Origin: Mastigamoeba balamuthi
Lineage: Eukaryota > Evosea > Mastigamoebida > Mastigamoebidae
NCBI GenBank assembly: GCA_902651635.1
Contig: CACRSC010001920.1
Location: 1 to 64,000, forward strand
Length of the DNA stretch: 64,000 bases
Direction of reading: 5' to 3'
Shown: positions 29,594 to 41,191 of the stretch, one piece after another
Numbering within the stretch: the first letter of the stretch is position 1
Layout: the number at the start of each line of letters is the position of its first letter
Notes under the pieces: model-generated
Seen by the model: the letters and a program-made list of their open reading frames with translations, nothing else
The model's database searches: none
What the model was told of the DNA's origin: nothing
Position numbers and translations under genes: made by a program

Positions 29594-32500
29594 ATGAGCG
29601 GGAACCTGAGCGGGTGGCCGTTCCGGTGGCTGCAGGAGTACCTCAGCGGAGTGCGCGACGACAACGCCGTGGCCCGCCGCGAGATGGACGCCGCGGCGCC
29701 GCTCCTCGGCCAGCTGGGCCTCTTCAGCGCCCCCACGGCCTCCACGGCCGCGCAGTTCAAGGCCGAGCAGATCTCGCCGCGCACGCGGGCCTGCACCGCG
29801 CTTCTGAGCGAGCTCCTCGTCCGTCCCCCCAGATTTTCCTATCTTCCCTGGGAAGTTCAAATGGTTTGCCTGCGCTGACGCACATGACGCACAACGTACG
29901 GATGGGCCCCGCGGCAGGCGGTCGACGAGATGGCGTGCCTGCGCGTCGTCAGGAGCTCCGTGGCGCAGAGCGCGTGGTTCGGCGCGCACGGGGACCAGGC
30001 GGCCTCGGAGCAGCTGACGCCGGAGGAGGCCCGCGACCTCGCGAGGTTCTTCCGCGCCGAGCGTCTGGCGTCGCTGCAGTGCGTCTGCCTGATCCTCCAG
30101 CTCAGCAGTGCGTACCCAACTCCAATTCATTTCAATTGCCTTTCATTTCGCTCCGTTTCCTCTCCCATTTCCTCGCTGCGCTCCTGACGCTCTCGGCAAG
30201 GCGGCGGCGACACTGCGGGCATGGGGGGCTACACGAAGAGGCTGAGGGACGGCTCGCTGCAGGGCAGCACGCCGGCCCTGTCTGAGCGCATCTTCGCTGT
30301 GCTGCAGTCACTGCTGTGCGCCCGCGTGGAGCCCACCGCCCGCGCGCTGGCCGTCGAGGGCAGCGACGCCTGGCAGGAGTCGCTCCTAGCCGAGCAGAAG
30401 GCGCTGCTGCAGTGCCTCTTCATCGCCGTCTACACCAAGACGCCCGCCCCCAAGACCGTCGCGCTCATGGCCGGCGAGTTCGACAGGGCGCTCTACGGCT
30501 GTCTGCAGCCCTCGCTCTCGGCCGCGGTGCGCGAGAGGCGCAGGGACGACACCACGGCCATCGAGCGCCTTTGCGTCCTCGTCGTGCTGCTGTCGTTCGA
30601 CTTTGAGGCGCTGCTGGTGCTCAAGTCGGGCGAGGCGGAGACGCACCCGCTCTACGACCCGCAGGACCACTGGGGCCCCATGGTCGAGGTGCAGAACGAG
30701 CTCGCCAAGAAGGCCTGGGGGGTGCGGTGCAAAGGCGCCCCGCTGGCCCTGCACGGCGTCCTGCAGCTCGGCTGGGCCTCGTTCGCGATGATCATCAACG
30801 GGTGCTCCGGCAAGCAGATCGTGATTGCACACCTTCCCTTGAGCTCTCCGCACTCTCTACTGACGTCTATTGGGGGGCAGTTCGAGTGGTCCGAGAGCGT
30901 TGCGCTCGCCAATCGCATGGGTGCCGCCCCGCTTGAGTGGGCCCGCGTCGCGCTGTCGGAGCTGTCGAGGCAGAGCCCGTCGTTCGTTACGGGGTACAAG
31001 GGAACCATAAAGGACCTCCTCGGCGCTCTGCTGTGCGTCGGGGACGTGTACACCCTCCCGGGGTTCATGCCGCTCTACGAGGAGTGCTTCCGCGATCAGC
31101 CGGAGCTGTGCTGCCAGTGGTGGTACAGGGACTGCGAGAAGGCGAGCCTCTCGATGCCATTCAGGCTGCTCAGGGGCAAGTTCCCGATGGAGTTTGCTCC
31201 GTTCATCTCTCTCCTGGCTGCCCTGAGCACTGGGGAGTACTGCTCCCAGAGATGGTACTATTTGCGTTCTGCCGTGTCGTTATGTCGTCTCACGGCCAGC
31301 CCAGCATAGAGCAGCTGAACGACGTCAGGGAAGTCTGCGTCCCCCTGACCAGCTGGGAGCACATCGCGGCCACCGACGGCGAGGAGATGCCGACAACCAT
31401 TGCGACCACCGCTGCCACGATGAACTACGGCTACATCGTCGTGCCTGCCGGCTGCAGGGGTCAAGTTGTCAACGGCGGCACCGCAGTGTCGTACACTCTG
31501 CCGGCCGGGTACTCTGCCTGGTCGCTCATCAGGAACGTCATCGCGTTCTTCATCCGCAATCCGGAATCGTGCCGCCAGAGCATCGAGGACGCCAGGAACA
31601 TCGCCGCTGTCGTCTCTCTGATACACGTGCTGGCGTCTGCATCGCCAGAGCGGGCTCTGCAGGTCGCGCAGTACCTTGAGCCCGCGTCGCCCTCCAAGAT
31701 TGTCGACACTCTCTGTTCTATCGCCTCGAGGTGCACCGACACTGTGGACAACTATGACCTCTGCTCGAAGCTGTTCCTGTGCATCAAGGTGACTTGCACC
31801 ACTCTCTTCACTGAAACTAACCTATGGCAGTGCTACGTCCCTGTGTTCCCAGACAGCATTTTCTACGCGTGCCAGAGAGAGTCCATTATCCCGACGAGAG
31901 ACAAGTGCGCCACCACAGTAATGCCAGCTGTGACTTATCACGTTGCTCTCCAAGCACGTACTTGGTCCACAGCTACCTCCTGAACAAGGTGGAGGTGCAG
32001 CTGGGCAGGTACTCGGTCACGTCGTCGTACGTCGATCTTGTCTGCTCGCTCACGACCTACCTGCTGGCACGCAATGGCTGCTCTCTTCGCCACCCACTCT
32101 ACAGTGAGCTGACTCACATTTCGATGTCAATCAGTCTTGGAGGGTAAAGTTCCCTGCGGACGACATTCTGCCGCTGATCGCGTACATCAAGTCAACTGTG
32201 TTCTGCTGCCTGGACGGATGGCGCTTCCAGCACGTGCTGGACAAGTGGGTCGTCGCGCGCAAGGTCCTTTCGCTCTTCGACATTGTCCTAGAGGACGCCC
32301 TGCACAACCCAGAGGCGACCGGGGACACGCCCAAGTACAACCTGACCAGCACGCAGGAGATGCTAGTGACCTCGATTCAGGTGTGCTTTGGCATTCCCCC
32401 TCCCGTCTCTGCCTTGCACTAACCGCGCCCAATGTCGGACGCTTCCTCAGTTCGACGCTGGCGTGATCCGCAGCCTGCTCACCATCGTGTCCATCGGAGG

Positions 32501-35500
32501 AGCGCAAATCGACGCGCTGATGCGGACGGACAGGGCGAGTGCCGAGGCGCTCAACCAGCTGATCGGCAGCGCCCTGAAGGTCCTGCTGAGCGTGCTGAAG
32601 CTCACTCCCCCGGTAAGAGCCCTCGGAAAACGCCCGTACTCCGCCCCTAACCTCCCGAACCAGGACAAGGAGACGCTTCTGAAGAAGTCGCTGCTGCAGA
32701 ACGCAGGCAGCGGCAACTTCGTTCTCGTGACGCTCTCTTACATCCGGCACTGCTTTGGGGTGCGCCACAACACCGCGCTTCCGGGCATTTGCTGATCTCG
32801 CTTGCGCAGAGCCTCCCTATACTTGGGTCGCAGCTGCTCTCGGCGCTGTGCTCGATCGCGCGTCCGCAGCCAATCCTGGGCTTCATCGGGGACGCGGGCG
32901 CAGCGTCGCTCATCAAGTCCATCAGGGACATGCTGCGCGAGGACTCGGGGTCGCCGAGCTCGCAGGTGACGCAGAGCGCGCTGCCCTCGTGCCTGAGGCT
33001 GCTCTCGTCGGCGCTGACGGCGCAGCAGACGGGGTTCGCGAACAAGCTGCTCTCGGCGCAGGGCGGGCTGCCGCAGCACCTCGTCTCTGTCGTCACTGAA
33101 AGCTCCGCCCAGGGCCCCGCATCGCTCATTGTCGGAGAGATCATGCGGCTGCTCGTAAACCTGTGGCGGTCTGCGCCCGACCAGATGCTCTCGCCGCTGC
33201 GCGAGGCCTCTCCAAACTTCTGGCAGACGGTCGTCGCGCACGCGCAGCGCAAGTACGACAGCTGCGCCGGCGACCCCGTGACGCTGCGACTCAAGGCCAG
33301 CGCGCTGGAGCTGCTGTCGTGCGAGCTCTACAGCAAGATCGCTGCCAACCGCAACGCGGGGTCCGCCGCCGGGTCGTCGCCCGTCGAGGCCGCCGTGGCC
33401 AGCTTCGGCTCTGCAGAGCAGCTCGCCGAGTGGACAGCGCTCATCGGCGCAGTCCCCACGCACGTCGAGGCCAACCGCGCGGCGCTGAGCGCAGCGGCTG
33501 CGCTGGGCGTCGACCTGAAGCTGTGCTCTCGCGTCAACAGCGAGGCCGACTCGTCGCTCGACTACGAGTACGACGCCGAGTACCTGCACCAGAAGCTTCC
33601 GGAGCTGCTCGAGCAGCAGCGGGACGCCCGCATGGCCGACGGCGCAGACGATGGCGCGAGGACGTTCAGGGACAGCCGCGCGGCGCTCGAGGACGCTGTG
33701 GCTACGCTCAACCGAGAGATACACCGCATCCTGGCGCACGAGGCCGTCACCAAGTCCTGGTGCTTCCTCATGTCCGTCGCCACTCCTTCAGGGTACAACC
33801 TCGGCCTGCTCTCTTGGATCCTCTGATCAGTTGCCTCACGCGCGGGTGTGCAGGGCTCTTCTGCCGAGGAAGGAGGACATACGGGCCTGCATCCGCCAGA
33901 TCGCAAAGAACTGCTTGCCTGAGGACAACCACGAGAAGTGCGCTAGTCCCCTCACCCTCCAAGTAGTCTCGGGCGGCTGATCTCAGACGCGCCTTCCCTC
34001 TTTCTTTCTCCCGAGTAGTGTCGCTGCGACTGCGGTCGATTTCGGTGTGCCGTCGCTGCTGCTGCTTCTGTCGCGCAGGCTCGTGTCGCTGCTGGCGGCC
34101 GCCAAGGACGCCGAAGACGAATCGTGCCTCGTGTCCGTCTGCGAGGCGCTCTGCTCGTGCCTCAAGCCGCGCCTGGGCCAGACCGGCCCCGCCGCTGACA
34201 ACCGCGACGCGCTGCTGGCCATCCAGGCGATGTTCATCGCGCGCAGCCGGGGCGCGGCCTGCGTGTTCACCGAGCGGCTGCTGCCCGACATGGCCGACAC
34301 TCTCCGCATACTCCAGCGCCGAGAGTCCGCAGCGCTGGCCGCGGTGCTCGTGGGCACCGCGTGGCGCGCGTCTACGGGCGCGGGGCCCAACGTGACGCTG
34401 GTGCGGCTGCGGGCGCTGGCGCGCGCGCTCGTCAAAGCGCTCGACTACGCGCTGCACAGGACCGGCGCCGGCGTGTCGATCGAGGACGAGAACAAGGACG
34501 TCCGGCTCGCGAGCTCCGTGCTGCACGCCATCGCCGCGATCGCCTGCAGCGCCGAGTCCGCCGAGGTGCTCGCGCAGGAGGGCCTCATCGGGCTGCTGTG
34601 CGACACCGGTCTCCCCTACTACTCGGCCATCACTCCGCCATACACCGCCACTGTGAGCCTCTCCCTCTCCAATCCCTACCGTACGCTTGCTCACAGGGGA
34701 GCGCCACCCCAGGGGATGCGCAACGAGTGGCACAGCGTGTGGTGCCAGCTGCTGAGGCTGGCGGCGAGGATGTGCGAGTGCCTGAGGTTCCGCGCGGACC
34801 TCTGCGCGAGGGTCACCGACTTTGCGAGCGTGCACGCGTGGCGCCTGTGCGCCGCCATCACTATCGCCAGCCCCGACACCGACGCCGCGGCCTCGGCAGC
34901 GGCCTCTGCGACAGCCATGAGCGACGCCGAGGCCCCGAGCATCACGCTGGCCGCGCTCGACGAGTCGCTGGCTGCCGTGTCGCTGCTCGTGCAGCTGCGC
35001 TCGCGGCCCGACACGTGGGAGCTCGCCGACGGGGAGCTCGCGCGCCAGCTGGACCTCGCGCTGGGCCAGCTCGTGCAGTCGACGTCGGCCCCGCTCATGT
35101 CGGCGGCTCCCGCGACCGCCGTCGCGGTGCAGGAGAAGGCGACCGACGCAGCAGCGTTCCAGGCTACCGCCAAGCTCCGCATGCGCGAGGTGCTGCGCAT
35201 GACGCTCTCGGCGCTGCTGCGCGACAGCATCTCGCGGCCGGTGTTCAGGGCGACGCTGCAGTCGGGCCCCGGGTACGACCCGTCGCTGGGAGACCTGATG
35301 TACTGTCTGCGCGCGCTGCGGTCGTGCCGAGAACGCGAGCGCGACAGGACGCAGCAGGAGGCCGACTGCGCGGCGCTCGAGCAGTGCGCGTCGCTCGCCG
35401 TGTGCTCGGTGATCGCGTCGCGCAGGCACGGCAGCGCGGCACGAGAGCTGGACAAGAACCTGGAGCAGCTCACGCGGGCGATGGACCAGACAGCAGACGC

Positions 35501-35555
35501 CGCTACCGTGTCCTTCCTTCAGAACGCTCGCACAGCCCTCAACACTGCTTTCTGA
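29594..35555 (+). CDS. NUP188: Nucleoporin NUP188 (inner ring of nuclear pore)
   Basis: Large alpha-solenoid scaffold of the nuclear pore inner ring. About 14 exons, the first at 29594-29818, 29918-30107, 30201-30820, 30881-31236 and 31305-31788, predict about 1,700 residues (human 1,749). It is called NUP188 rather than NUP205 because of the embedded SH3-like segment (VVPAGCRGQVVNGG, YTLPAGYSAWSLIRN) that aligns with human GTVGQVMLDD..YSSWTLFTCE, and because of ASPNFWQTV matching PKFWENL. The rest is a helical repeat rich in Leu and Ala. Most junctions keep frame. The junction at about 32104-32134 (31 bp, GTGAGC..CAG) does not, which suggests a one-base assembly error or an undetected micro-exon. 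The gene ends just before a solo LTR-like repeat. Confidence 0.85.
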
Positions 35556-35661
35556 AGAGGAAACAGCAAAGCACGAAGGACCCAAGGCCTGTTTCTATGC
35601 CACACTGTGCCAATCGATAGTATGGAGCCCGGGACATTTGCTATAAAAGAAGATGACACTG

Positions 35662-37173
35662 GCTTGTTTATATCCGAGGCCCACAAGAGCAGCACAAAAT
35701 ACAAGAGCGACAACAACGCCAAACTGAAATCACGGTTCTTGGTCACAGCGACTTCAAGTCCGGTTTCAGCTGGTGGGCGTGTGGGGCGTGACAGGCGGTC
35801 GGGTGAGTGCAATCCCTCGTGGCACCTGGGGACGGCAGAGAGCGCACCCCACCCGAGGGTTGAGTGCGCTGCTCTCGCCGACCCCGGCACCCAGCGGAGG
35901 ACCACACGGCGTGCGACAGAGGGCACGCCCACCCGAAGGAGGACGTGTCGCTCAGCCGCCCTCGGCGCTCCGCAGAGGGAACACGCGACCACCCCCGGGC
36001 GGCAGAGGGCACGCCCACCCGAAGGAGGATGTGCCCTCTGCCAGCCACGGCACCCTGCAGAGGGAACACGTGTTCTTGGGCCCCCTCGCAGTTCTCGACG
36101 CAGTGGTGTGCTCGTGATGACCACCAGATTGACTGAGCATCTCGTCGGGCAGCTGTGGCGACGATGGCAGCTGCTGCAGCTCGAACCCGTGACGACGATG
36201 AGGCACGACGGTCTGCGCTCCTGGCTGGCTTGACCACCGCGTGGACGAAGCGATGTGGTCTGCTGCGCCGCGTCGGTGTCGGGCAGTCGCAGATGACGGA
36301 GGGGCCTGTGCGCCTCAGGTCGGGGCGCTTCGTGTGCGGCATCTCCTCTCTCCCCTCCGCTGCTTCCCCTCCGCCCCCCTCCTCTGCGGGCCGCGCCTTG
36401 TCGACGACGGCCGCGACGACCACGCCATGCCCACAGCCACGCCGCCCTTGTTCTGCATTGTCCGCTGCCAGGCTGTCGCGATATGCTTTGCCCATCGCTG
36501 CGCGCTTCTCGCTTCTCGGAAAACACCGAAAATCAGAACCCGCGGGAACCCCAACAACTGAGTGCACGCTCACACGCAGTGGCAGGCCACGCACGCACGG
36601 TGCACGCCACCTCGGCTCACGCTGTGCCCCCCTGGGCCGTGGGGCCAGTGCTGCTGTGGCACTCGGAGGCTTGTTTAGTTGTGGTTCTGTGCCGCCAGCG
36701 ATCTTTCGTGTCACGGCCGCGAGAAGATTCTTCTCGTGTGCCTCGTGACGTTGAGCCCAATTATCTCGGACTATCGGATGTTCCCGTTCTATCGGACCTG
36801 AAAGCATCTTTCACAGTACCTCTCGCGTGCGCAGCTTGATTCTGCGCTGGTAGCGAGCGGTCCCGACATGCAGGGCTGATCGAAGTGCTGGACAGCCGAG
36901 AACTCTGAGTGTCTCGGAACGTACTCGCTGTCTGCCGTTCAGAGACCATGCGTGGCGCCACGCTCTTGCGATGCGGGGGAGGGGGCACACCAGTCCTGTA
37001 GAGCCCGGGCCTAGGGCGGATAGTAATAGGAACCTTGGAGGAGGGGTAAGGGAGAGGAGTAACAAGGAGCTAAGTTCTGCTCTCTTAGTCTCACTCTCCC
37101 GACGTCACTCACGGGTGCACCGGCGGCGTCATCAGCCATACGGGAATATCGCGATATTCCCGGTGTCTACAGT
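35662..37173 (-). mobile_element. Solo LTR-like repeat
   Basis: The block begins TGTAGACACCGGG on the minus strand (37173) and ends near an ACA at about 35662, giving LTR-like TG..CA ends and about 1.5 kb. It matches the LTR-like repeat beside the retroelement fossil (1885-2846) and, inverted, the fragment at 6730-7985. It carries a pair of 27-bp internal repeats (35917-35943, 36003-36029). No retroelement coding region adjoins it, so it is best read as a solo LTR of the same family. It is a fossil of moderate age, because it still matches the 6730-7985 copy closely in places. Confidence 0.65.
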
Positions 37174-37281
37174 CCACCCGGGGCTGCAGTGGAAAATCTG
37201 GGGCTGTCGATTCGGCAGTTGTTCAAGATACACAAAATGTGGGCGAGGAGGAGAAGCGTTGGTCCGTTTCCCCAACAGGCG

Positions 37282-38192
37282 ATGCCTGCGCCCGGGGCGC
37301 CGGGGTGCGAGTGGCGCACCCAAGCCCACCCGCTCTGCGCCTCCGTTGCCGCGCGCCTGCAGCAGTCGGTCGAGAGCAACGCCGCCGGCCCCCTCTCGCC
37401 CCTCCACACGACCGTGTTCTCGGGCGCCCACCACGACAACGTGCGACTCTACTCTCACCGGGCTCTCTTTGAGCATTGCTCCATCTCCTGATTGCATGCT
37501 CGTTTTGCCCCTCTCGGTTCATCTGTCAATACTGCTTCAATTCCCGGTAATACTGTTTTATTCTGTACTTCATAAGTCATTTGCGCATGTTTGTTTTGTT
37601 CCCCGATGTCAATTGCTCACGCGACTTGGGGTCCCGTTGTTGCTGCGCCGCTCTCGTGTCGGTTGGGCAGCCCCACTACTGGTCGGACACCACGGTGGAC
37701 CAGAGGCGGGTGCGCATGCTGCTGAGCGTCTGCTGGTTCGACTGCAACTGCCGCGTCGACGACGTGCCGCCGGGCAAGTACGTCGCTGCGTGGCGCCTCT
37801 ACCTCGACAGGGCCGGCGGCTTCCAGGGCCGAGACCCCATCGCCGTGCGGCTCTGCCCCGAGGGCCAGGGCGCACCCGCTGCCGAGGCGCAGCTCGACGT
37901 CGCGAACAGCTCCACGCAGTGGGCGCTGGCGGTGTTCCCCGAGGTGCTGAGGGTCGAGCAGAGGGGCGCGCTGGTCGCAGAGATGGCGCTGAGGTCGGGC
38001 AACTGGAAGAGCGGCTTCGGGGTTGCCGAGTTCGCGCTGGTGCCTGTCGCCTGGAGTCCCGACACGCACAGGCTGTACCCCAGGGAGTTCCGCGACGCTG
38101 TCCGCGCGCTGCTGCTCGTCAACAGGCGCCTGGGGCTCGCAACGCCCGACGTCGTGCTTCTGGTCGTTGAGGCCCTCGCTGCTATGTGGTGA
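37282..38192 (+). CDS. PP2-like (phloem-protein-2 lectin-type) protein, copy 1
   Basis: Two exons (from 37282 to 37440, then 37671-38192) join in phase 0 and give 226 residues. An in-frame ATG at 37237 would add 15. The ATG at 37282 is chosen because it aligns with the start of copy 2 (both begin MPA). Exon 2 has the PP2 hallmarks: CWFDCNCRVDDVPPGKYVAA, then SGNWKSGFGVAEFALVP. PP2 domains in plants are chitooligosaccharide-binding lectins, often with F-box partners. The C-terminus (LLLVNRRLGLATPDVVLLVV) resembles an F-box or BC-box-like helical pair (inference). No signal peptide, so cytosolic or nuclear. The 5' flank is the solo LTR. Confidence 0.75.
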
Positions 38193-38382
38193 GGTGTCCC
38201 CCCCCAGCAGCGATCAGCAGGCTACCGGTTCTGCTTGTCTTTGGCGCGCATCTTCCGCAGGATTACCAGATTTTTCTGGAAGTCTATCGTCAATCATCTT
38301 TGGATGCGTGATATCGCGCGCTTTTGTGACGCCAAGTAGTCTAAATCTGCGTCTGTTGTCTTCTTGCGTTTGCCGAGAGCCG

Positions 38383-39180
38383 ATGCCTGCTGGGCCCGAA
38401 ACCAAGGCATGCGTGTGGCACACGCCAAGCTGCCGCCCTCTCTGCACACCGGTTGCCTTGCCGCTGCAGCAGTCGAGATGTAGCAATGCCCCTGGCCCCC
38501 TGTCGTCCCTCCACACGACAACGTTCACTGGCGTCCCCCCCAGCTACGTGAGTGCTCTCTCATAGTCTCTCACTGCTCTCCTCTGCTGATGCGGCAACAA
38601 GCCCAGCTAGGGGAGAGCGCTGCCTTGTTTTCATCCTGTTTGTTTTCCTCTGCAGTGCGAGAGCTGGGTCGACGTGAAGGCCGGGCTGAGGAGCTTGCAC
38701 TTGCTAACCGACGTGCGCACGTTCAACTGCAACTGCGCCATCGACGACGTGCCGCCCGGCAAGTACGTCGCAGTGTGGAGGTTGTTCCTCGACAGCGTCA
38801 GCGGGTTCGAGCACAGCGATCCCATAACCGTGCGCCTCAGTTCCCGCGGTGGGGACTTGGGCGCAGGCCGCACAGCGCGGTTGGCCATAAAGGACGGGTA
38901 CATACAGTGGGAGCTAGCGGTGTTCCCTGAGGTGTTCAAGGTCGAGCAGAGGAGTGCAGTGGTCGCCGAGATGGAGCAGAGGTCGGACAACTGGAAGAGT
39001 GGCTTCGGGGTGTCCGAGTTCGCGTTGCTGCCTGCCTCCTGGAGCCCTGACACACACAGGATGCACTCAAAGGAGTTCCGCGACGCTGTGCGCGCACTGT
39101 TGCTCGTCAACCAGCGTCTGGAGATCGCATCACCCGATATCGTGATTTTGATCATTGAAACTCTTGCGGCTGTTTGGTGA
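38383..39180 (+). CDS. PP2-like protein, copy 2 (tandem duplicate)
   Basis: Two exons (38383-38547, 38656-39180) join in phase 0 and give 229 residues. It is collinear with copy 1, with the same intron position and closely similar text such as VDDVPPGKYVA against IDDVPPGKYVA. PP2 signatures are CNCAIDDVPPGKYVAVWRL and SDNWKSGFGVSEFALLP. The C-terminal LLLVNQRLEIASPDIVILII repeats the box-like tail. The start is supported by alignment of the two N-termini (LHTTTFTG against LHTTVFSG). AATAAA at 39197-39202 lies 17 nt after the stop. Spacing of 190 bp indicates a local tandem duplication. Confidence 0.77.
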
Positions 39181-41191
39181 GTGTGGTGAGAACATGAATA
39201 AATCAGTTGATTCAGACTACACAGAGTTAGCAGACGTTGAACACATTCTCTGTGACGTCACTATGTGCCAGTGTTTGCAATTGTGATAGGGAAAATGAAG
39301 TAATAGTCTCGATTTTCTGAAGCTGCTGAAAGGTGGGGGGCTGAGGGAGCTGTACTGCTATCAAATGAGCATATGAATAGAAGTAATCTACTGTTAATAG
39401 ATGTGTAGAAGACAGGTTTGTTACGATGTGACTTGAATAGGTATGTTCATGTGTAATTTTGAAAGATCAGATTCAGAAATCCCGTTTTGGTTCATGAAGA
39501 CTGTATGTGCATAATCTTGATGACGAACTTGCTTGTCATCAGTGTTCATTCATCCTCTTTGCTCTTTGTATGCAAGGCATGTATTCATTCTTGTGTTCAT
39601 CTGACTTCTTATTCTTGTACATACTTCGTACTCAGAGCTGTTCTTGAAACTCTTTTCTGTCTTGTTCTCTTTCTTTACAATAGCACTCCAGTTAGAGTTC
39701 TTGAAGAGTTGTATTTCTCTTGTTCCAACCAATATCTTTCAATGGCAGGCCATTCAGAGTAAATACCTGTGAATAGTGTATGATCATGAAGAACTATTCA
39801 CAATGTCTGATCACAAATTGTGACCTGGGGAACGAATTTGCTCTTCTTAAATATAGATATCAGAGCCTGCCCCCACCTCCACCCACAAAAGAAAAACACC
39901 AGACATACCACCCACTACGATGCCAGACATCACCACAATCAAGTGAGTCATCAAACGCTGATGCACTCCCAATGTAGATTGCAACCATACGATTATCAGC
40001 ATGTTTAACAAGTACATGAACAAAGTTACAAACCAAAAACAGAACGCGGTTCTGGATCCAGTCCTCCCAGAACTGCCCCTGAATATACCCCCCCAGGCCA
40101 GGCCACACAACACACATGCCCTTCCCAGACACACCACCCACCATAACCCCCCCTCCCCCCCCCCTAACGCCCCTGGCTCATATGAGCTCATCCCTCACTG
40201 GTAGTGGAACGGGAAACGATGATTTTTCGATTTTGATATCAGAGCACTGACCACATAATCAAATTTTCTGGCAATTTTTGTAATGGGTTTTCCCTCAGAC
40301 CATGAGATAAGGCTGTGCAGATAGTTGGAAATTGTGTAGAACTGAGTTACATATACAGATGCTCTCTCAGATCATGCCATAAGGATGCACTGATGAAGCG
40401 CACAGTGGGTATCTTTGCAAGAAGGGAGTTGAGAAGTTCTTTGATTCTCTTGATCTGATCATCAGACAGAATAACAATATTACCTGTTCATATGTAGCAA
40501 TGAATTGACCATAGGGAATATCTGTCAAAAAAGATGCTATACAGATGTTAAGAAAGGAAACTCAGATGACTTCATGATGCACAGCACTGAAACCTCAGTT
40601 ATACACAGATCTACAGCCCACTGCAACATTCCACCCTGGGAACACTGACCCACCACCCATTCCATATGGAGCTGCAAACTTATAGACTCATCAAACAAAT
40701 TATGCCTGTGGTTCAGCAGTATGACGGAAGTATGTACTGTGCCCTCTGTGGGCAACTTGGGACGTTTCAGCCTGCCACCTCTGGCATCTTCAGGGTGTCA
40801 GAGGGAGAGGTTGCTTACCTGGTGAATTGCCATGTCCAGGCCTTCACTTCAGGTTCCCTCTGGGGAAGCACGTCAAAACTGCTCCCTCCAGCATCGGGAC
40901 CTGCTGAATGACCAGAGGCTGCGATGGCTGTATGATTACTAATGTGCCAGCTCCCTTTTCCTGATGGGAAGAGGAATTCAGAGTGTGCACTTTTACCTCT
41001 GACAGAGACCATGTGCTCAAAAATGTGAACAGTCCCTGTGGAAGAAGTGCCGAGCGAATCAGATGTAATGAGCCTCCAAACGCGTGTTCGATATCTTCAC
41101 ACGATTTACCTCCGGATCTGGCGGATAATATGTCCGGAAAATCTGAGCCCGTCTTTTCTTGGTTTTGGCGCCACAACACGCCAACGCAGAA
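39181..41191. other. AT-rich gene-poor stretch of about 2 kb
   Basis: GC content drops sharply from the stop of the PP2 copy 2 gene to just before PDS5. Short open frames occur on both strands but none has a recognisable domain. A C-rich, CA-rich tract at 40070-40175 is notable. The last 120 bp hold CGATATCTTC (about 41089) and other promoter-like words for PDS5. I see no RNA gene. Confidence 0.6.

Noticed and set aside
29594-35555. NUP205 instead of NUP188
   Set aside because: The embedded SH3-like segment and the FW motif align with NUP188. Length also fits NUP188 better than the larger NUP205.
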